A stretch of DNA of 64,000 nucleotides. Source: VRUE01 sp963747765. Its GTDB lineage: Bacteria > Actinomycetota > Thermoleophilia > Solirubrobacterales > 70-9. Position numbers and translations under genes: made by a program. Positions 44,063-52,016 of the stretch are shown here, one piece after another (position 1 is the stretch's first letter; each line of letters starts with the position of its first letter). A model generated the notes under the pieces. The model saw only the letters and a program-made list of their open reading frames with translations, was not told the DNA's origin and ran no database searches. The stretch spans positions 124,001-188,000 of the forward strand of contig CAVVGH010000007.1 in NCBI GenBank assembly GCA_963747765.1. The letters are read 5' to 3'.

Positions 44063-46037
44063 TTTCGAGGTCGCCAGCCAGCTCGACGAACCAGTCCAGG
44101 GCGGCCGGGTTGGCGAGCGAGTCCCGGCTTGCGGCCCGCTCGACGGGCGTGCCCATCAGGATGCGCTTCACGGGGACCTCCAGGGCCTTGCCGCTCAGGG
44201 TGCGGGGCACCGCAGCAATCTGGAAGACCTCATCGGGGACGTGGCGGGGAGAGCACTGGCGGCGGATTCGGGCGGCGATCTCCCGGCGCAGGTCGTCGTC
44301 GAGCGTCGCGCCCTCGCGCAGGACAACGAAGAGTGGAATCCATCCCTCGGTGCCGGGGCGGGGGATGTCGACGGCGAGAGCGTCGACCACGTCGTCGATG
44401 CCGAGCACGGCCCGGTAGATCTCGCTGGTCCCCATGCGAATCCCGCCGCGGTTGATCGTCGAATCGGAGCGGCCGTAGATGATTGCGGTGCCGCGCGAGG
44501 TGATCTCGATCCAGTCGCCGTGGCGCCACACCCCCGGGTAGTGCTCGAAGTAGCTGGCGCGGTAGCGGCTGCCGTCGGAGTCCCCCCAGAAGAAGATCGG
44601 CATCGAGGGCATCGGCTCGGTGACGACCAGCTCGCCGACCTGATCGATCACGGCGTTGCCGTCCTCGTCCCAGGCCTCGATCGCAGCGCCCAGGGCACGG
44701 CCCTGCAGCTCGCCGCGATAGACGGGCAGCAGCGGCACCCCGCCGACGAAGGCGGTGCACAGATCGGTGCCGCCGCTGGTCGAGAAGAGCCAGGTGTCGG
44801 AGCCGAGCTGCTCGTAGATCCAGTCGAAGCCCTCCGGCGAGAGCGGGGAGCCGGTAGATCCAATCGACCGGAGGCGACCGAGGTCACGGCCGGCGGCTGG
44901 CTCGAGACCGGCCTTCATGCAGGCCGCGACGTACGAGGCGCTGGTGCCGAACATCGTGATTCCCGCGCGCTCGGCCAGATCCCAAAGGACGCCCATGTCG
45001 GGGTGACCGGGGTTGCCGTCGTAGAGGACGATCGCAGCCCGGGTGAGCAGCCCCGAGACGAGGAAGTTCCACATCATCCAGCCGGTCGTCGTGAACCAGA
45101 AGAGCCGGTCGCCGGGGTGAGCGTCGACGTGCAGGTGGAGCTTCTTGAGGTGCTCGAGCAGGATGCCCCCCTGGCTTTGGACGATCGCCTTCGGCAGGCC
45201 GGTCGTGCCGGAGGAGTAGAGGACCCAGAGCGGGTGGTCGAAGGGGATCCGCTCGAAGCGCAGCTCCGCGCCCTCGCCGGCGGCGAGCAGCTCCCCCCAG
45301 CGCATTGCGTGGTCCGGAAGGGGGGCGCCGGAGCCGGGGCGCAGGTAGGGGAGGACGACGGTGCGCTGCAGGTTGGGCATCGCCGCCCGCAGCTCGGCGA
45401 TCACCTCGCTGCGGTCGAAGTCCTTGCCGCCGTAGCGGTAGCCGTCCACCGCGAAGAGCACCTTGGGCTCAATCTGGGCGAAGCGGTCGATGACGCTGGC
45501 CGCTCCGAAGTCCGGTGAGCAGCTGGACCACGTCGCGCCGATCGATGCCGTGGCGAGGAATGCGACGATCGCCTCCGGGATATTCGGCAGGTAGGCGACG
45601 ACCCGGTCGCCTCGCTCGACGCCGAGGCTGCGCAGGCCGGCCGCTGTTGCCGCAACCCGCGTGCGGAGCTCACCCCAGCTCAGCTCGTCCAGCTCGCGCA
45701 GCTCGGAGGCGTGCAGGATGGCCGGCTCGAGATCGTCCTTGCCGGCGAAGACGTGCTCGGCGTAGTTGAGCTGGGCGCCGGTGAACCAGCTCGCACCGGG
45801 CATCTCGTGGCTGCTCAGCACCGTCTCGTAGCCGCTGTCGGACCGCACCTCGAAGAAGTCCCAGATCGAGGACCAGAAGCCCTCCAGGTCGTCGACCGAC
45901 CAGCGCCAGAGGTCGTGGTAGCCGTCGAACTCGAGATCGCGCTGTGCGGCCAGCCACCGCATGTATTCGGTCATCCGGGCGCGCTCGACCAGCTCGGCCG
46001 GCGGCTCCCAGAGCTTCTCCGGAGGTCCGGCGGTCAC
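44055..46037 (-). CDS. Acetoacetyl-CoA synthetase
   Basis: 660 aa from GTG 46037. Activates acetoacetate with ATP and CoA. Acyl-adenylate motifs: LYSSGTTGLPKAIVQSQGG, TTGWMMWNFLVSGL, STSGGTDLCTAFVGG, GRSDSTINRGGIRMGTSEIY and the catalytic Lys in RTLSGKALEVPVKRIL. The N-terminal WRWSVDDLEGFWSSIWDFFE is typical. GTG overlaps the stop of the upstream hydrolase by four bases (GTGA). Confidence 0.93.
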   Translation of the reverse strand: MTAGPPEKLWEPPAELVERARMTEYMRWLAAQRDLEFDGYHDLWRWSVDDLEGFWSSIWDFFEVRSDSGYETVLSSHEMPGASWFTGAQLNYAEHVFAGKDDLEPAILHASELRELDELSWGELRTRVAATAAGLRSLGVERGDRVVAYLPNIPEAIVAFLATASIGATWSSCSPDFGAASVIDRFAQIEPKVLFAVDGYRYGGKDFDRSEVIAELRAAMPNLQRTVVLPYLRPGSGAPLPDHAMRWGELLAAGEGAELRFERIPFDHPLWVLYSSGTTGLPKAIVQSQGGILLEHLKKLHLHVDAHPGDRLFWFTTTGWMMWNFLVSGLLTRAAIVLYDGNPGHPDMGVLWDLAERAGITMFGTSASYVAACMKAGLEPAAGRDLGRLRSIGSTGSPLSPEGFDWIYEQLGSDTWLFSTSGGTDLCTAFVGGVPLLPVYRGELQGRALGAAIEAWDEDGNAVIDQVGELVVTEPMPSMPIFFWGDSDGSRYRASYFEHYPGVWRHGDWIEITSRGTAIIYGRSDSTINRGGIRMGTSEIYRAVLGIDDVVDALAVDIPRPGTEGWIPLFVVLREGATLDDDLRREIAARIRRQCSPRHVPDEVFQIAAVPRTLSGKALEVPVKRILMGTPVERAASRDSLANPAALDWFVELAGDLEIS

Positions 46038-46876
46038 CCGATCGCTGCGGTGGGGTCGGTGGCCGCCTGCCTTCGCTCCAGGTCGTGCGGGTCGTGCGAG
46101 CAGAGCAGGTCGATTTCCTCGCCGTGGCCGTCGGAGAGCTCGCGCAGCCGCTCCCGGTTTGCCTTGCGGGTGGCGTTGTCGACGGCGGTCAGATTCTGGA
46201 AGAGGCGCAGCATTGGCGGACAGCTCGGCGGGGTCTCCAATTCGCCGCGATCGAAGTAGGCGTCGCCGCAGTGCAGCATCCAGCCGCTGCCCGTATCGAT
46301 CGCGACGCCGGTGTGACCTCGCGTGTGTCCGATCAGTGGCACCAATGCGATGTCCTCGGCGAGGCCGGGCAGGAGCCGCACGCTCTCGAACCCAAACCAC
46401 CGGTCGCCTCCGACCTGGTGCTCGACCCATCGTGGGCCGTGGCTCCAGTGGACGCTGCGATAGCGCGGTCTCTCGCGCAGTCTGGGGTGCCTTGCCGCCT
46501 CCAACTCGGGCGCGAAGACGTGAACCTCGGCCTCGGGAAAGTCGGCGAGCCCGCCGGTGTGGTCGGGGTCGAGGTGCGTGGCGACGATGTGGCGCACGTC
46601 AGTTGGGGCGAAGCCGAGTGCTTGGAGCTGCGACAGGGCGGTCGTCGCGATTTGGGGGCGTGCATTCATGAGCAGGTGGAACGGCGCGCCGAGCCGGTGG
46701 AAATCGCGCGCGTCCTCGACGCCGAATCCGGTGTCGACCAGCACCACTCCGTCGCCCGCCTCGACCGCCAGGCAGTGACAGACGATCAGCCCGGCTTCGA
46801 GCAGTCCGCCGTGCCCGTTGACCAGGCGCCTCCCGTGAGGGTGGAGCGAACCGCAGTTGAGGTGATGCACCCTCAT
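46034..46876 (-). CDS. Metallo-beta-lactamase-fold hydrolase
   Basis: 280 aa. Metal motif THLDPDHTGGL, plus GHTRGHTGVAI and HCGDAYFD. The opening MRVHHLNCGSL and the length resemble lactonase-like members of the superfamily. It precedes and overlaps the acetoacetyl-CoA synthetase gene, so hydrolysis of an ester or lactone feeding acetoacetate is conceivable but unproven. Confidence 0.88.
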   Translation of the reverse strand: MRVHHLNCGSLHPHGRRLVNGHGGLLEAGLIVCHCLAVEAGDGVVLVDTGFGVEDARDFHRLGAPFHLLMNARPQIATTALSQLQALGFAPTDVRHIVATHLDPDHTGGLADFPEAEVHVFAPELEAARHPRLRERPRYRSVHWSHGPRWVEHQVGGDRWFGFESVRLLPGLAEDIALVPLIGHTRGHTGVAIDTGSGWMLHCGDAYFDRGELETPPSCPPMLRLFQNLTAVDNATRKANRERLRELSDGHGEEIDLLCSHDPHDLERRQAATDPTAAIG

Positions 46877-46976
46877 CCCGCGGCGGAGTCTAGTGCCGCC
46901 GCGATGGCGATCGCTCGCCCTTCACACGGAGGGCGAGTCGAACGGCGAACGCGGTGCCGTCTATCGTTCGCCTGGC

Positions 46977-47060
46977 GCCGGAGTGGCGGAATTGGCATAC
47001 GCGATCGGCTCAAAATCGATTGCCCTCACGGGCTTGTGGGTTCGAGTCCCACCTCCGGCA
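46977..47060 (+). tRNA. tRNA-Leu (CAA)
   Basis: Class II tRNA with long variable arm. Acceptor GCCGGAG/CTCCGGC, anticodon loop CTCAAAA with anticodon CAA, T-arm GGGTTCGAGTCCC, discriminator A. CCA is not encoded. Confidence 0.97.
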
Positions 47061-47071
47061 TAGAGATAGGA

Positions 47072-47115
47072 AAATTGTTCGGTCCGATCCTCATTGGGCC
47101 GGAGACGGAGGCTCG
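47072..47115 (+). repeat. tRNA-trailing repeat, copy 1
   Basis: Begins AAATTGTTCGGTCCGATCC, 12 bases after tRNA-Leu. About 84 percent identical by eye, with one indel, to 58617-58661, which lies at the same distance behind tRNA-Glu. Confidence 0.75.
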
Positions 47116-47125
47116 CGCGTGGCGG

Positions 47126-47638
47126 TCAGGCGGGCTGCGGGGCGCCGGCGCCGTAATCCTCGCCCGAGCCGATCGGGCGCTCCTCCTCGACCTGCCACTC
47201 CTGGGTGAAGCCGTAGAGGGCCGCTGCGATCAAAAGAACCTGTAGCACGACGAGGATCACCACGAGCAAGCCGATCAGCGGCACCGGGATCGCGGCGGTC
47301 TCGAAACCGGCCTTGTCGCGAGCGAACCAGCTGTTGGCGCCGACGGCACAGAAGATCGCCAGGATCATCGACAGGGATGCGGCGACCGGTAGGACTCCGC
47401 GGCTCCAGCGGGCGACGCGGTAGGCAAAGAGCACGTACAGCGCAGTGAATATGAAGCCGACGATCCCCATCCCCTCGCCGCCCCTGAGCAGCGAGAATCC
47501 GGTGATCGTGACCAATCCCGCGATTCCGGCAGTGGCCAGCATCAGGACAAAGACCACGAGCTTGGTCGCGATGACCTCGGGCCTCTCCCGGTTGGGGTGC
47601 CAGAGTTCATATCCTGGCCTCACCTCTCCAATCGCCAC
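47126..47638 (-). CDS. Four-helix membrane protein
   Basis: 170 aa from GTG 47638. Four hydrophobic segments (for example LVVFVLMLATAGIAGLVTIT and IPVPLIGLLVVILVVLQVLL) and a charged tail EERPIGSGEDYGAGAPQPA. YELWHPNRERPEVIATK precedes the first helix. Function unknown. Longer frames upstream run through the tRNA genes and were rejected. Confidence 0.75.
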   Translation of the reverse strand: MAIGEVRPGYELWHPNRERPEVIATKLVVFVLMLATAGIAGLVTITGFSLLRGGEGMGIVGFIFTALYVLFAYRVARWSRGVLPVAASLSMILAIFCAVGANSWFARDKAGFETAAIPVPLIGLLVVILVVLQVLLIAAALYGFTQEWQVEEERPIGSGEDYGAGAPQPA

Positions 47639-47709
47639 GACACGATCATAGAATCTATGAGCGACGATGCGGCATTGGCTGCTCGTTAAGCCCAACAAAT
47701 GAGCGCCAC

Positions 47710-47793
47710 GCGGGCGTGGCGGAACTGGAATACGCGCCAGGTTTAGGTCCTGGTGGGCTTCGGCCCGTGGGGGTTCAAATCCCTCCGCCCGCA
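47710..47793 (+). tRNA. tRNA-Leu (UAG)
   Basis: Class II tRNA. Acceptor GCGGGCG/CGCCCGC, anticodon stem CCAGG/CCTGG with loop TTTAGGT, discriminator A, no encoded CCA. Its last bases are duplicated 64 bp further on. Confidence 0.97.
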
Positions 47794-47861
47794 CTCTGTG
47801 ATGTCCCGCGACATCGGAGACAGATGTCGCGGGACATCGTAGACACCTCCGCCCGCACTCG
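47783..47861. repeat. Hairpin bounded by a duplicated tRNA 3' end
   Basis: CCTCCGCCCGCACTC occurs at 47783-47797 (tRNA-Leu 3' end) and again at 47847-47861. Between them is a perfect 16-bp inverted repeat (47800-47815 and 47823-47838, GATGTCCCGCGACATC) with a 7-nt loop. This looks like an insertion at the tRNA end with a 15-bp direct duplication. Confidence 0.85.
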
Positions 47862-47935
47862 ATTGGCAGTCTGGCATTCAGGAGTACGGGCGCGCTGGCC
47901 CTGTGGCGGCCCGTCCGGCTAGCATTGCCGTCCGT

Positions 47936-48009
47936 GGGCCAGTGGCCAAATTGGCTAAGGCACCGGTCTCCAAAACCGGGGATTCCAGGTTCGAGTCCTG
48001 GCTGGCCCG
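47936..48009 (+). tRNA. tRNA-Trp (CCA)
   Basis: Acceptor GGGCCAG/CTGGCCC, anticodon stem CCGGT/ACCGG with loop CTCCAAA, T-arm CCAGG/CCTGG, discriminator G. Confidence 0.97.
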
Positions 48010-48079
48010 TTTCTTTGCGCCCACGCCTGTCAGCCGGTCGATCGCAGGCGGAGTCGACGAGTGGGCTGGCGGCACGTGA

Positions 48080-48150
48080 AGCGGCGGACGGGAATCGAAC
48101 CCGCATCATCGCCTTGGAAGGGCGAGGCTCTACCGTTGAGCTACCACCGC
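48080..48150 (-). tRNA. tRNA-Gly (UCC)
   Basis: Read on the minus strand: acceptor GCGGTGG with CCGCCGC (one G-U pair), anticodon loop CTTCCAA with anticodon TCC, T-loop GGTTCGATTCC, discriminator T. Confidence 0.96.
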
Positions 48151-48177
48151 GTCGATCCGTCAGAATACGGGGAACCA

Positions 48178-48251
48178 CGGGGCGTGGCGCAGTCTGGTAG
48201 CGCACTCGGCTGGGGGCCGAGCGGTCGCTGGTTCAAATCCAGTCGCCCCGA
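48178..48251 (+). tRNA. tRNA-Pro (GGG)
   Basis: Acceptor CGGGGCG/CGCCCCG, anticodon stem CTCGG/CCGAG with loop CTGGGGG, discriminator A. Starts 27 bp after the opposing tRNA-Gly gene. Confidence 0.97.
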
Positions 48252-48273
48252 TCGCGGATTCGCTCGGGATTTC

Positions 48274-48492
48274 TCAGGCGACGAGGTCGCCCTGGCGACG
48301 AGCTTCTCGCGCGCCCCCGCCCACCATGCGGCCGATGATCTGCCGGGCTTGAGCGAGCAGGCAGGCAGAGCCAGAGACCGCAAGCAGCAGCTCGCTGAGC
48401 ATCAGCAGGGACCCTCCCGCCGAGGTGAAGATCATCAGCAGCCCCGTCCAGGCGAGCAGCATCGCAACGCTCTTCAGGCAGAAGCCGACCAT
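48274..48492 (-). CDS. Small two-helix membrane protein
   Basis: 72 aa. Two hydrophobic segments (VAMLLAWTGLLMIFTSAGG and LLMLSELLLAVSGSACLLA) and a basic C-terminus. Lies between tRNA-Pro and the response regulator gene. No family; coding status rests on the hydrophobic pattern alone. Confidence 0.5.
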   Translation of the reverse strand: MVGFCLKSVAMLLAWTGLLMIFTSAGGSLLMLSELLLAVSGSACLLAQARQIIGRMVGGGAREARRQGDLVA

Positions 48493-48575
48493 CTCGCAAC
48501 CAGTGCATCGCGAACCGGCGGGCAGCGGTATCGGTCAGGGAGCTGAACTGGGGTGGTGCGCGCGACCGATACGCG

Positions 48576-49226
48576 CTACGGCTCTATGAGGCCGGTGCGG
48601 ATCGCGTAGCGGACGAGGCCGGTTCGCTCGTGCAGGCCGAGCTTCTCCATCGCGTGGGCGCGATGCGTTTGCACCGTCTTGGGGGAGATCGAGAGAAGCT
48701 TGGCGATTGCGGCATTCGTATGTCCCTCGGCGACGAGCTTGAGGACCTCCCGCTCACGGGCGCTCAGGGTGCCGAATGCGCGATCGTCCTCACCGGCCCG
48801 GGCGCGGCTGACGAAATTCTCGACCAGGCTCCCGGCCAGCTCTGGGGGGAGCCAGGTCCCACCCTGGGCGACTGTGTCGATCGCACGTCGCAGATCCTCC
48901 GCCGTGGAACGCTTCAGAGCGTAGCCATGCGCGCCGGCACGCAGCGCCTCGAAGAAGAACTGCTCCTGGGCGTGGACGGTGAGGATCACGATGCGCGCAT
49001 CGGGATGCTCTTCGCGGATTCGCCTGCAGGCCGCGAGTCCATCCATGTCCGGCATGGCGATGTCGAGCAGCGTGACATCCGGTCGCAGGCGGCGAAAGGC
49101 CTCGATCGCCTCGAGGCCGCTGGCCCCTTCGCCCTCGATCTTCATCTCCCCGCTTGCCTCGAGGACGGCGCGCAGGCCCTCGCGGACCACGGCGTGGTCG
49201 TCGACCAGCAGGATCCGCACGCTCAC
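48576..49226 (-). CDS. NarL/FixJ-type response regulator
   Basis: 216 aa. Receiver domain with ILLVDDHAVVREGLRAVLEA, phospho-acceptor Asp in TLLDIAMPDMDG (about residue 55) and Lys in YALKRSTAEDL. The C-terminal LuxR-type helix-turn-helix is at about 150-210 (LSAREREVLKLVAEGHTNAA, SPKTVQTHRAHAMEKLG). Overlaps the sensor kinase gene by four bases. Confidence 0.93.
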   Translation of the reverse strand: MSVRILLVDDHAVVREGLRAVLEASGEMKIEGEGASGLEAIEAFRRLRPDVTLLDIAMPDMDGLAACRRIREEHPDARIVILTVHAQEQFFFEALRAGAHGYALKRSTAEDLRRAIDTVAQGGTWLPPELAGSLVENFVSRARAGEDDRAFGTLSAREREVLKLVAEGHTNAAIAKLLSISPKTVQTHRAHAMEKLGLHERTGLVRYAIRTGLIEP

Positions 49227-50887
49227 GGCCCTGCCTCCAGGGGGACGGTGACGCTTACTCGTGCGCCCTCGCCGGGCTGCGAGCGCACGACGATCGCCCC
49301 GCCCACCAGGTGGGCGCGCTCGCGCATGCCGATCAGGCCGAGGGACGAGGGGGCGACGTTGGTCGTCCCGGCATCGAAGCCGATCCCGTCATCGCTCACC
49401 TCGAGCGTGAGCAGGTCGGCCTCGAAGCTCAGCACGACCTCCACTCGCTTCGCATTGGCATGACGGAGCACGTTGGTAAGCGCCTCCTGCGCGATCCGAA
49501 ACAGCGTGGTTTCCAGCTCCGGCTGCAGCCGCCGCGCCTCTCCGCGGACCTCCAGCCGGACCTCCAGCGCGGACTGAGAGCTGACGCGCGTCACGTACCA
49601 GCGCAATGTGGCCACCAGTCCAAGGTGATCGAGCTGGGCCGGCCGCAGATCGAGCACGAGCCGCTCCAGCTCCTCAATCGCGTTGGTGGCGACCCGGGCC
49701 AGGCTCCCCAGCCTGCCGTCGACGTCCTGCTGAGGCTCCGAACGCAGCTCCTCGATCGCGGCTTCCAGGCCCAGGCCGAGGGCGGTCAGCGACTGACCGG
49801 TCTCGTCGTGCAGCTCCCTCGCGATCCGCTGGCGCTCCTCCTCCTGCGCGGTGATCACCCGGTTGAGGAGCATCCGGCGTTGCTGTGCCAGGCGCTCCTG
49901 CTCGGCGCGATGCAGATCCAGCTTGCGATTCGCAGCGCCCAGCTCCTCGTTTGCGACGGCCAGCTCGCTGGTGCGCCTGCGCACCCGCTGCTCGAGTGTG
50001 TTCTGCGCCTCCTGCAGCTGGGAGGCCATGCCGTTGAACTCGGTCGCCACGACTCCGATCTCATCGCTCGAGCGGATGTCTATGCGGTGATCGAGCCGGC
50101 CGGCGCCGAGTTCCCGCGCGCCCGCGGCCAGACGCTCCATCGGGCGACTGATCGTCCGCGCCAGCAACAGGGCGAGGGCGATCGCGGCGGCCAGCGAGAT
50201 CGCGCTGCCGAAGAGGAAGGTCTTGAATGCATCGTCCTCGCCGGACTCCGCATTCCTCTGGGCGGCAAGGATGCGCATGTCGACGGCGTGGTGGAGCCGG
50301 TTGGTCGTTGCCATCATCTCGCCCGCGTCGGCGATCAGGATCCGCCTGTCGACCTTGCGCTGCGGTGCGCCCCTCGGCAGGCCGTCGAGGCGAGCCCGGA
50401 TCCCGGCAAGGGATTCGAAGCGAGGTTTCAGGCGCCGAACGGCGGACTGGTCGGGGCGGGGGAGTCCCTGCATCCACACCGCCTCCGAGGAGGCCAGCAT
50501 GGAACGGAGGTCGTCGATCTGGTCGATGGCGACCGGCGTTGGCTGAAGGGCGAGCCGTGCGATCCCGAACTGGAAGTCGGCCATATGGTGCATGCGCTGC
50601 CCCAGCGCCGTGATGTCCTCGTTGAGCGAGTGCTGCTTTTGCTGGTTGTAGTAGGTGACGGCGATTACCGTCTCCGCGACGAGGATCACCGCCAGCAGGG
50701 CGAACAGGAAACGGGACCGCAGCGACAGGCGGCGGCCGCGTCCGAAGATGTTCGCGATGCCGAGAGCTCGGCGGCGCCTTGAGGCGGGTATTGGAGTCGT
50801 GGTGCCTACGGAATACGCTCGCTCGCGGTTGGGACAGCCGGTGGGCTCCTCGCCCAATCGTACGCCGCCGGTGCCGCTGCGGCCCAC
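49223..50887 (-). CDS. Sensor histidine kinase (HisKA_3, NarX-like)
   Basis: 554 aa from GTG 50887. Two membrane helices (about 55-80 and 222-245) enclose a helical extracytoplasmic sensor of about 140 residues. HAMP linker (RTISRPMERLAAGARELGAG), coiled coil, then RIARELHDETGQSLTALGLG with the phospho-accepting His and an ATPase domain (FRIAQEALTNVLRHANAKRV, DDGIGFDAG, GLIGMRERAHLVGG). Signal unknown. The exact start is uncertain because the first 50 residues are low complexity. Confidence 0.9.
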   Translation of the reverse strand: MGRSGTGGVRLGEEPTGCPNRERAYSVGTTTPIPASRRRRALGIANIFGRGRRLSLRSRFLFALLAVILVAETVIAVTYYNQQKQHSLNEDITALGQRMHHMADFQFGIARLALQPTPVAIDQIDDLRSMLASSEAVWMQGLPRPDQSAVRRLKPRFESLAGIRARLDGLPRGAPQRKVDRRILIADAGEMMATTNRLHHAVDMRILAAQRNAESGEDDAFKTFLFGSAISLAAAIALALLLARTISRPMERLAAGARELGAGRLDHRIDIRSSDEIGVVATEFNGMASQLQEAQNTLEQRVRRRTSELAVANEELGAANRKLDLHRAEQERLAQQRRMLLNRVITAQEEERQRIARELHDETGQSLTALGLGLEAAIEELRSEPQQDVDGRLGSLARVATNAIEELERLVLDLRPAQLDHLGLVATLRWYVTRVSSQSALEVRLEVRGEARRLQPELETTLFRIAQEALTNVLRHANAKRVEVVLSFEADLLTLEVSDDGIGFDAGTTNVAPSSLGLIGMRERAHLVGGAIVVRSQPGEGARVSVTVPLEAGP

Positions 50888-50938
50888 TCCCCGTGTGCCC
50901 GCTCCGCCGGAACCCGGCTGGGTTGCCGTGCCGGTGGG

Positions 50939-51430
50939 ATGGCACCATGCCGTGGTGTGATCAGCGCCGGGATCCTGCTATTTCGCATTGCCGGGAGCGA
51001 GCCCGAGGTGCTGCTCGTCCACCCTGGAGGGCCTTTTTGGGCAAAGCGGGACGAGGGAGCCTGGTCGATCCCAAAGGGCGAATGCGAGGAGGGGGAGGAG
51101 CTGCGCCAGTGCGCGCTGCGCGAGTTGGCGGAGGAGCTTGGGAATGCGCCGGCGATGGCTGCGGTGGAGTTGATCGAGCTGGGGTCCGTGCGCCAGAAGA
51201 GCGGCAAGGTCGTTCATGCCTGGGCAGCCGAAGGCGAGTTCGAGCCGACCGCGTTGCGCAGCAACACGTTCACGGTGGAGTGGCCGCCGCGCTCTGGGGC
51301 GATGCGCGAGTTCCCGGAGGTCGATCGGGCTGAATGGTTCGGCCTCGACGAGGCACGCCGGAAGGTGTTGGATGCGCAGGCCGTCCTCCTCGATCGCCTG
51401 CTGGAACGCCTTGCGCCCTCGTCTGCCTGA
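50939..51430 (+). CDS. NUDIX hydrolase
   Basis: 163 aa. The Nudix box GECEEGEELRQCALRELAEE is intact. SAGILLFRIAGSEPEVLLVH and FWAKRDEGAWSIPKGE are typical of the diadenosine-polyphosphate/dATP-type subgroup. Divergent from the kinase gene. A GTG six codons in is an alternative start. Confidence 0.9.
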   Translation: MAPCRGVISAGILLFRIAGSEPEVLLVHPGGPFWAKRDEGAWSIPKGECEEGEELRQCALRELAEELGNAPAMAAVELIELGSVRQKSGKVVHAWAAEGEFEPTALRSNTFTVEWPPRSGAMREFPEVDRAEWFGLDEARRKVLDAQAVLLDRLLERLAPSSA

Positions 51431-51441
51431 ACGTCGATTGC

Positions 51442-51537
51442 ATCGCCGGCCGCTGTCCGGTGACGATGCCGGCCGCTATCCGGTGAGGATGCCGGCCGCT
51501 ATCCGGTGAGGATGCCGGCCGCTGTCCGGTGACGATG
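51442..51537. repeat. 23-bp tandem repeat, four copies
   Basis: Units GATGCCGGCCGCTATCCGG plus four variable bases, at about 51442, 51465, 51488 and 51511, alternating TATC/TGTC and GAC/GAG variants. Fills the gap between the Nudix stop and the cupin gene. Confidence 0.92.
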
Positions 51538-51571
51538 TTTGAGCGAGGGGCGATCTTGGTAGAGGAAAGCC

Positions 51572-51952
51572 ATGAAGACATGGGAGCTGAACGCCGCTGG
51601 CGTTGAACCGCACGAGCCACAGATTCTGTCCTCGGCCACTGACGCCCGAACGGTCGTCCTTCACCTTCCGGCCGGTGAGGAGCTGCAGGAGCACGAGGTG
51701 CACGAGCGCACGCGCCTCATCGTCGTCGAGGGCGAGGTCGAGGTTACCGCCGCCGATGGAGAGACGGTGTCGGCGCCGTCCGGTCACCTGCTTGAGTTCG
51801 CGCCCGGTGAGCGGCGCACGGTCGCCGCCCGCCGCGACACGCGACTGCTGCTGTTCCTCACACCGTGGCCCGGCGACGGTCATCCCGGTGCGTTGAGCCT
51901 CGAGGAGAAGGCCGCGGTCCGCGAGCGGGCGGCACAGCACGCCCGAGCGTAA
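51572..51952 (+). CDS. Cupin-domain protein
   Basis: 126 aa. Single cupin: VLHLPAGEELQEHEVHERTR (with H and E metal ligands), LIVVEGEVEVTAADGE and PSGHLLEFAPGERRTV. Metal-dependent enzyme or sensor; substrate unknown. Confidence 0.85.
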   Translation: MKTWELNAAGVEPHEPQILSSATDARTVVLHLPAGEELQEHEVHERTRLIVVEGEVEVTAADGETVSAPSGHLLEFAPGERRTVAARRDTRLLLFLTPWPGDGHPGALSLEEKAAVRERAAQHARA

Positions 51953-52016
51953 ACGGCCCGGATCCGTCCGGGGGAGAGGTGGGCGAGGGCCTCGGGCGGC
52001 CGTATACTCGGCCGCG

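Noticed and set aside
47126..48205. 359-codon reading frame covering the tRNA cluster
   Set aside because: Its N-terminal half translates tRNA genes; the real membrane protein starts at GTG 47638.
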